Positions 58,412-64,000 of a stretch of 64,000 nt of DNA are shown piece by piece. Each line of letters starts with the position of its first letter. Positions within the stretch are counted from its first letter, which is position 1. This DNA comes from an uncultured Gelidibacter sp. (GTDB lineage Bacteria; Bacteroidota; Bacteroidia; Flavobacteriales; Flavobacteriaceae). The translations under genes and the position numbers were made by a program. The notes below the pieces were generated by a model. That model ran no database searches and was not told the DNA's origin. It saw only the letters and a list, made by a program, of their open reading frames with translations. The DNA lies in assembly GCF_947500795.1 (NCBI RefSeq), contig NZ_CANMTE010000003.1, forward strand, positions 186,001-250,000, written 5' to 3'.

Positions 58412-60928
58412 TTATTTCTTTTTAGCAGTTGCTGTTTTCTTGGTTGGTTTTTTCTTTACCGCCTTTTTTGCAGTTTTTTTCTTAGGCGCTTTGGCTTCGA
58501 TCATAGCTTTTGCTTTTTCTAAAGTAAACTCAGATACATCTACAGATTTATCAAGTTCTATTTTAGTCTTGCCTTTCACGATGTTATGTCGGCCCCAACG
58601 TGCTTTTTCTATGCGAATGCCTTCTTCCTCCCAATTATGGATGAGTTTATCTATTTCTTTTTGAATTTTATCTTCAATCAATTCTACGATATCTTTATCG
58701 GACAAATTATCCCAATCGTATTTTTTATTGACGTTAATAAACATGTTATTCCACTTGATAAAAGGACCAAATCGACCTTTCCCTTTCTGAACAGGCAACT
58801 CTTTATACATATATATAGGAGCATCTGCTTTTTCCTTTTTTTTAATCAGTTCAATAGCAACATCAAGCTCAACATTTAAGGCCTCCATTCCTTTTGGAAG
58901 CGACACAAAGTTATCACCGTATTTCACATAAGGCCCAAAACGACCATTATTGACTTCCACTTCCTCTCCCTTATAAGTACCTAACGATTTTGGAAGCTGA
59001 AAGAGATCCATCGCCTCTTCATAAGTAATGGTATTTAATTGCTGATCTGGCGACAGACTGGCAAACAAAGGTTTTTCATCTTCTTCAACAGTCCCTATTT
59101 GAACCATAGGTCCGAATTTCCCTAAACGCACACTCACCTGTCGGCCCGTTTTAGGATCTTTACCCAATACACGTTCTCCCGATTCACGTTCAGCATTTTC
59201 TTGAACATCTTCAACCTGCGGATGGAAATCTTTATAGAAATCCCTCATCATTTTAGTCCAATCTTCTTTCCCTTCGGCTATTTCATCAAAATCAGCTTCA
59301 ACTTTTGCAGTGAAGTTATAATCTAATATGCTTTCAAAGTGATTCACCAAAAAGTCAGTAACAATCATTCCAATATCCGTTGGCACTAACTTCCCTTTAT
59401 CTGAACCTACTTTTTCAGTTAATTCTTTATCTTTTACTTTACCACCTTTTAATATCAACTGTGTATAGTTACGTTCTACACCTTCAACAGCACCTTTTTC
59501 AACATAGTTTCTATTTTGAATGGTTGAAATTGTTGGCGCATATGTAGATGGACGACCAATACCCAATTCCTCCAATTGCTTCACTAATGACGCTTCCGTA
59601 TATCTATATGGTGGTCTTGTGTAGCGCTCGGTAGCAGTAATGTATGAATTTAGAAGTGTTTCATTGGTACGCATAGCTGGCAACATACCTTCTTGCTCAG
59701 AATCTTCATCATCAGTACCTTCCAAATAGACTTTCAAAAATCCGTCAAAAGTGATGACCTCTCCGTTAGCCGTAAACAACTCCTTATGTGTTGATGCGCT
59801 AATCTTAACGTTGGTACGCTCCAATTCTGCTTCACTCATTTGTGAGGCAATGGCACGTTTCCAAATTAAATCATATAATCTTGCCTGATCTCTGTCAATA
59901 TTCACTGAATGTACAGAGAAATCAGTCGGTCTTATGGCCTCATGCGCTTCTTGAGCACCTTTACTTTTCCCTTTATAATTACGTGGTTTACTGTATTTGT
60001 TGCCGTACGCTGCCTTAATTTCTGCTTCTGCGCCTTTACGTGCGTCATCTGATAAGTTGACACTATCCGTTCTCATGTACGTAATCAAACCGGCTTCATA
60101 CAAACGTTGCGCCATGGTCATGGTTTTCGATACCGAAAAATACAGTTTACGAGCCGCTTCCTGTTGTAATGTAGACGTTGTAAACGGTGCAGCTGGCGAT
60201 TTCTTTGCCGGCTTTTTATCTAAATCTGCTACTTTAAATGCAGCAGCAGCATTCGATTCTAAGAATTTATAAGCTTCCTCCTTGGTTGAAAAGTTTTTTG
60301 GAAGTTTTGCTTTGAAGGTCTGCCCTTCTTCATTTGAAAATTCAGCATCTATTCTATAAGACGCTTCTGGAGTGAAATTTTGTATTTCTCTTTCACGCTC
60401 CACAATAAGCCGCACAGAAACTGACTGTACACGACCTGCTGAAAGTCCGCCTTTCACTTTACGCCATAACACTGGCGACAACTCATAACCAACAATTCGG
60501 TCCAAAACACGACGTGCCTGTTGGGCATCTACTAAATTGTAATCAATATCTCTTGGATTCTCAATAGCCTTAAGAATGGCAGTTTTTGTAATCTCATGAA
60601 AAACGATACGTTTGGTTTTCGCTTTGTCCAATTTTAAGGTCTCAGCTAAATGCCAAGCAATGGCCTCACCCTCGCGATCCTCATCACTTGCTAGCCAAAC
60701 CATTTCGGCTTTCTTTGCTAACTCTTTCAGTTTTTTTACAACTGCTTTTTTATCTTTAGAAACTTCATATTTTGGTTTAAAATCGCCTTCAACATCTACC
60801 CCCAATTCTTTAGAAGGCAGATCGGCAATATGTCCAAAACTGGACTCTACCTTATAATCCTTACCTAAAAATTTTTCAATAGTTTTAGCCTTCGCAGGGG
60901 ACTCAACAATTACTAAGTTCTTCGCCAT
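58412..60928 (-). CDS. topA: DNA topoisomerase I
   Basis: An 838-residue type IA topoisomerase that relaxes negative supercoils. The TOPRIM domain is at the N-terminus (VESPAKAKTIEKFLG, then DEDREGEAIAWHL near 80). The catalytic Tyr lies in LITYMRTDS near residue 283. In place of zinc fingers it has several C-terminal GxFGPxV repeats (about 595-720) and a Lys/Ala/Thr-rich tail. Own consensus promoter; the arginase-fold gene follows in the same transcript. Confidence 0.97.
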   Translation of the reverse strand: MAKNLVIVESPAKAKTIEKFLGKDYKVESSFGHIADLPSKELGVDVEGDFKPKYEVSKDKKAVVKKLKELAKKAEMVWLASDEDREGEAIAWHLAETLKLDKAKTKRIVFHEITKTAILKAIENPRDIDYNLVDAQQARRVLDRIVGYELSPVLWRKVKGGLSAGRVQSVSVRLIVEREREIQNFTPEASYRIDAEFSNEEGQTFKAKLPKNFSTKEEAYKFLESNAAAAFKVADLDKKPAKKSPAAPFTTSTLQQEAARKLYFSVSKTMTMAQRLYEAGLITYMRTDSVNLSDDARKGAEAEIKAAYGNKYSKPRNYKGKSKGAQEAHEAIRPTDFSVHSVNIDRDQARLYDLIWKRAIASQMSEAELERTNVKISASTHKELFTANGEVITFDGFLKVYLEGTDDEDSEQEGMLPAMRTNETLLNSYITATERYTRPPYRYTEASLVKQLEELGIGRPSTYAPTISTIQNRNYVEKGAVEGVERNYTQLILKGGKVKDKELTEKVGSDKGKLVPTDIGMIVTDFLVNHFESILDYNFTAKVEADFDEIAEGKEDWTKMMRDFYKDFHPQVEDVQENAERESGERVLGKDPKTGRQVSVRLGKFGPMVQIGTVEEDEKPLFASLSPDQQLNTITYEEAMDLFQLPKSLGTYKGEEVEVNNGRFGPYVKYGDNFVSLPKGMEALNVELDVAIELIKKKEKADAPIYMYKELPVQKGKGRFGPFIKWNNMFINVNKKYDWDNLSDKDIVELIEDKIQKEIDKLIHNWEEEGIRIEKARWGRHNIVKGKTKIELDKSVDVSEFTLEKAKAMIEAKAPKKKTAKKAVKKKPTKKTATAKKK

Positions 60929-60947
60929 ATCTGATTTTTTCTGGCTA

Positions 60948-60975
60948 CAAATGTATATGAAAAATAATTATTCAA
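60948..60975 (-). promoter_or_regulatory. topA promoter
   Basis: On the minus strand TTG (60973-60975), 17-base spacer and TACATTTG (60948-60955), an exact consensus match 19 bases before the ATG. Confidence 0.75.
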
Positions 60976-61036
60976 CCTAATTTTAAAAATTTAAGCCTAT
61001 TTATCTGCAGTTTACCGAATAGCGATAGCCACAAAA

Positions 61037-61060
61037 AAAAGCCTGAATGTTCAGGCTTTT
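61037..61060. terminator. bidirectional hairpin between the membrane-protein gene and topA
   Basis: A 10-bp stem (aaaagcctga / tcaggctttt) with a 4-base loop and A/T runs on both sides. Confidence 0.85.
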
Positions 61061-61083
61061 ATTATATATATGGTGTGTGAAAT

Positions 61084-61866
61084 TTAAAACGTCTCCGTTT
61101 TACCTATTTGATGCAATTCACTGGTTTCGTCAAACCCAATCGTTTCCTTATAGATGTAATAAATAGGATGAAACATAAACGGTGCGAGAAACAAACTTCC
61201 AATGCCACAGGTTACGACGGTCAGTATCATCATTATTATATAGAACACGATGAGTAAGCCAAATGTTAATACCCATTTTTTATTTCCCAACCTAAAACTA
61301 GAGCTTACGATATTGCCTATTGACCATTCTGGATTAAAAGCAAAAACAACTGCGAAGAATGCTAATGGAACCATGACATATATAAGTGGTAAGTAAAAAG
61401 CTAATGCTGCCGGAATCGCAATTACTATCGTAACAAGCATTAACAACAGTAATTTTCCAAAGTATTCCTTTTTCATGAAATATAACAAATCAGTAGTTTT
61501 CACTTCCCGTCCTTCATCTAAAGCTCTCAGAATTCTAAAAAATGCGGCATTTAAGGCCACCTGAATGGCAGCAACCACTAAAATACCCAACATAAAAAGC
61601 AAGCCGTATACAATAGTAAAACCTTCTAATAGGCTGCTCACGCTATTAGACTCAAAATCTCCTGATTCCGATTGTGCAACTATCGCCATAACAAATGGCA
61701 CATAAAAGATGAGAATAAAAGGCAACATCAAAATCATGACGAACAATTGCATTAAAAAACCTTGCAACCAGCTTTTCTTGAACAGTTCTATGGATTGGTT
61801 AAATATGGTTCCGAAATCTAAAGCCCTAGCATTGGCTAATTTGGATTGAAATTCTACTGGTGACAT
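61084..61866 (-). CDS. multi-pass membrane protein
   Basis: A 260-residue protein from the ATG at 61866 (MSPVEFQ); the frame extends 13 codons further to another ATG at 61905. It has about six hydrophobic segments and no catalytic motif. It resembles Bacteroidota proteins annotated only as membrane protein. Divergent from miaB. Function unknown. Confidence 0.75.
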   Translation of the reverse strand: MSPVEFQSKLANARALDFGTIFNQSIELFKKSWLQGFLMQLFVMILMLPFILIFYVPFVMAIVAQSESGDFESNSVSSLLEGFTIVYGLLFMLGILVVAAIQVALNAAFFRILRALDEGREVKTTDLLYFMKKEYFGKLLLLMLVTIVIAIPAALAFYLPLIYVMVPLAFFAVVFAFNPEWSIGNIVSSSFRLGNKKWVLTFGLLIVFYIIMMILTVVTCGIGSLFLAPFMFHPIYYIYKETIGFDETSELHQIGKTETF

Positions 61867-61945
61867 TTTTGAGGTTTTTAGTTGGTTAGATATCAAAGGA
61901 ACCATTAATTTTTAACAATATCAAAACATTTTTAAATACTGTCAC

Positions 61946-61978
61946 TTTGTCACAATCATTAAAATAATCATATCTTTG
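61946..61978 (+). promoter_or_regulatory. miaB promoter
   Basis: TTTG (61946-61949), a 21-base spacer and TATCTTTG (61971-61978), 53 bases before the miaB ATG. Confidence 0.65.
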
Positions 61979-62031
61979 CAGCTGCATTTTATAGAAGTGT
62001 AAAATTCAAATTCAGACGTTTCAAAAGCCTT

Positions 62032-63477
62032 ATGGAGAAAATTATTGACGAAAGCAAACAAGGAAAATCTCTAGTACTAGAACCAAAAAATGGTAATACC
62101 CGAAAACTTTTTATTGAAAGTTATGGCTGCTCCATGAACTTTAGTGACAGTGAAATTGTGGCTTCCATCCTATTAAAGGAAGGCTATAATACCACCCAAA
62201 CCTTAGAAGAGGCTGATCTTGTCCTGGTAAACACCTGCTCTATTCGCGATAAAGCTGAACAAACTGTACGTAAAAGACTGGAAAAATATAACGCTGTAAA
62301 ACGCATCAACCCGAAAATGAAAGTTGGCGTTCTCGGCTGCATGGCGGAACGTTTAAAAAGTAAATTCTTAGAGGAAGAAAAAATTGTCGACCTCGTTGTG
62401 GGTCCAGACGCTTATAAAGATCTACCAAATTTATTGGCAGAAGTTGATGAAGGTAGAGATGCCATCAACGTTATCTTGAGTAAAGACGAAACTTATGGTG
62501 ATATTTCTCCTGTCAGATTAAACTCCAACGGGGTTTCTGCATTTGTTTCCATAACACGTGGTTGCGACAATATGTGCACCTTTTGTGTGGTTCCTTTTAC
62601 TCGCGGTCGTGAGCGCAGCCGTGATCCACAAAGTATTTTAGAAGAAATCAAAGATCTTTGGGACAGAGGGTTTAAGGAAATTACCCTTTTAGGTCAAAAT
62701 GTGGATAGTTATTTATGGTATGGCGGTGGACTTAAAAAAGACTTCGACAAAGCTAGCGATATCCAAAAGGCAACAGCCGTTAATTTTGCCAATTTACTAG
62801 ATTTATGTGCAAAGGCATATCCTAAAATGCGCATCCGTTTTTCAACATCTAATCCTCAAGATTTAACTTTGGATGTGATTGAAACAATGGCGAAACACAA
62901 AAATATATGTGACCATATCCATTTGCCTGTGCAAAGTGGCAGCAACCGTATTTTGAAAGAAATGAATCGTCTTCACACCCGTGAAGAGTATTTTGAACTT
63001 ATAGATAATATCAGACGCATTCTTCCTGATTGCGCTATTTCTCAGGATATGATAGCAGGTTTCCCAACTGAAACTGAAGAAGACCATCAAGATACGTTAA
63101 GCTTAATGGAATATGTAAAATATAATTTTGGTTATATGTTTACCTATTCTGAACGTCCTGGGACTTTGGCCGAACGAAAAATGGAAGATGATGTACCTGA
63201 AGAGATTAAGAAAAGACGTTTGGATGAGATTGTCCAATTACAAAGACAACATAGTGAGTTCAGAACCAAAGCATTTTTGAATACTACTGTGGAAGTTTTG
63301 ATTGAACGCGAATCCAAAAAATCAGATCAAGAATGGTCTGGACGAACTTCACAAAATGTAGTAGCAGTGTTCCCTAAAGAAGACTATAAAATTGGCGATT
63401 TAGTAAATGTAAAAATCACAGATTGTACCAGTGCAACTCTCATTGGAGAAGCTATCGGATATGCGATGAACGACTAA
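62032..63477 (+). CDS. miaB: tRNA-2-methylthio-N6-dimethylallyladenosine synthase
   Basis: A 481-residue radical-SAM methylthiotransferase that modifies A37 of tRNAs reading UNN codons. The N-terminal domain binds a second 4Fe-4S cluster through cysteines in SYGCSMN, NTCSIRD and LGCMAE. The radical-SAM motif is C178-C182-C185 (CDNMCTFC). A C-terminal TRAM domain follows. It is followed 68 bases later by the sigma-54 activator gene, a common Bacteroidota order. Confidence 0.97.
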   Translation: MEKIIDESKQGKSLVLEPKNGNTRKLFIESYGCSMNFSDSEIVASILLKEGYNTTQTLEEADLVLVNTCSIRDKAEQTVRKRLEKYNAVKRINPKMKVGVLGCMAERLKSKFLEEEKIVDLVVGPDAYKDLPNLLAEVDEGRDAINVILSKDETYGDISPVRLNSNGVSAFVSITRGCDNMCTFCVVPFTRGRERSRDPQSILEEIKDLWDRGFKEITLLGQNVDSYLWYGGGLKKDFDKASDIQKATAVNFANLLDLCAKAYPKMRIRFSTSNPQDLTLDVIETMAKHKNICDHIHLPVQSGSNRILKEMNRLHTREEYFELIDNIRRILPDCAISQDMIAGFPTETEEDHQDTLSLMEYVKYNFGYMFTYSERPGTLAERKMEDDVPEEIKKRRLDEIVQLQRQHSEFRTKAFLNTTVEVLIERESKKSDQEWSGRTSQNVVAVFPKEDYKIGDLVNVKITDCTSATLIGEAIGYAMND

Positions 63478-63545
63478 AGCGTCATACTGAAGTCGATACA
63501 TTCACACTATTTATTGTACAATTATTTATTCATAATTTAAGTTAA

Positions 63546-64000
63546 ATGGAATCAATTCAAGCCATAAAACAACGTTTCGGAATTATTGGGAATGACCCAA
63601 AACTCAACCGAGCTATAGAAAAAGCCATTCAAGTTGCTCCAACAGACATCTCCGTGTTGGTTACTGGAGAAAGTGGTGTTGGTAAGGAAAGTATTCCAAA
63701 AATCATACATCAATTATCACATCGCAAGCACGGAAAATATATTGCCGTAAACTGTGGCGCTATTCCGGAAGGCACTATTGACAGTGAACTCTTTGGTCAT
63801 GAGAAAGGCGCTTTTACAGGTGCAACCCAAACTCGTGAAGGTTATTTTGAAGTAGCTGACGGCGGTACTATTTTCCTTGATGAAGTAGGTGAATTACCAT
63901 TAACCACGCAAGTACGTTTACTTCGTGTTTTGGAAAATGGCGAATTTATAAAAGTAGGATCTAGTAAAGTCCAACAAACAAACGTGCGCATTGTAGCTGC
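63546..64000 (+). CDS. sigma-54-dependent transcriptional activator, N-terminal part
   Basis: At least 151 residues, cut by the window edge. Walker A GESGVGKE is at residues 41-48, the sigma-54 contact loop GAFTGA at 88-93, and Walker B GGTIFLDE at 106-113. The AAA+ domain begins almost at residue 1, so there is no N-terminal receiver or sensor domain. Its targets are unknown. Confidence 0.93.
   Translation, partial: MESIQAIKQRFGIIGNDPKLNRAIEKAIQVAPTDISVLVTGESGVGKESIPKIIHQLSHRKHGKYIAVNCGAIPEGTIDSELFGHEKGAFTGATQTREGYFEVADGGTIFLDEVGELPLTTQVRLLRVLENGEFIKVGSSKVQQTNVRIVA

Overview
This window is a stretch of chromosome from a member of the Flavobacteriaceae (Bacteroidota). The evidence is AT-rich DNA, promoters of the TTG / TAnnTTTG type instead of -35/-10 boxes, almost no Shine-Dalgarno sequences, a gldKLMN gliding/type IX secretion cluster, type III glutamine synthetase, and the flavobacterial order rpsU-xer-hpf-tRNAs-tuf-secE-nusG-rplKAJL-rpoBC. 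The genus cannot be fixed from what I can see. No prophage, insertion sequence, CRISPR array or rRNA operon was found.

Region 1 (1-18.5 kb) is mixed housekeeping and envelope genes: a curlin-like gene fragment with an apparent frameshift, glnN, a Ca2+/cation exchanger, a secreted protein with two plug-like repeats, a conserved 50-residue protein, a DEAD-box helicase followed by a guanidinium-exporter-like SMR protein, an M1 aminopeptidase, a VanX-type dipeptidase, an AlkB-like dioxygenase, an alpha/beta hydrolase, an unusual DUF819 membrane protein, a DUF4369 lipoprotein and penicillin-binding protein 1A.

Region 2 (18.5-24 kb) holds a tRNA-Thr whose 3' end and terminator are tandemly repeated downstream, a minus-strand run idi-queD-manA-hypothetical, divergent prfC, and a small 4Fe-4S protein.

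Region 3 (24-39.4 kb) is the core gene-expression cluster on the minus strand. From upstream to downstream it reads rpsU, a Xer recombinase, hpf, tRNA-Thr/Tyr/Gly/Thr, tuf, tRNA-Trp, secE, nusG, rplK, rplA, rplJ, rplL, rpoB, rpoC and a DUF3467 protein. Two control regions stand out: rpsU has a strong Shine-Dalgarno sequence in a genome that otherwise lacks them, and the tRNA-tuf promoter sits under three helically phased A-tracts.

Region 4 (39.4-52.3 kb) contains a carboxypeptidase-like outer-surface protein, an acyl-CoA dehydrogenase whose 3' end is tandemly duplicated, a helix-hairpin-helix protein, an AGCS transporter with added SprB-like and lipoyl-like domains, a PspC protein, a subtilase, DUF2851, CPXCG, ABC-F, DUF983 and a FAD oxidoreductase.

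Region 5 (52.4-64 kb) contains gldK-L-M-N, encoding the core of the motor/ring of gliding and type IX secretion. Upstream of it are an arginase-fold protein lacking metal ligands and topA, then a membrane protein, miaB and the start of a sigma-54 activator that runs off the window.

No wholly new multi-gene system is obvious. The most interesting signals are regulatory and structural: the rpsU translation signal, the phased A-tract promoter, two separate gene-3'-end tandem duplications with a similar period, and three unusual domain architectures.
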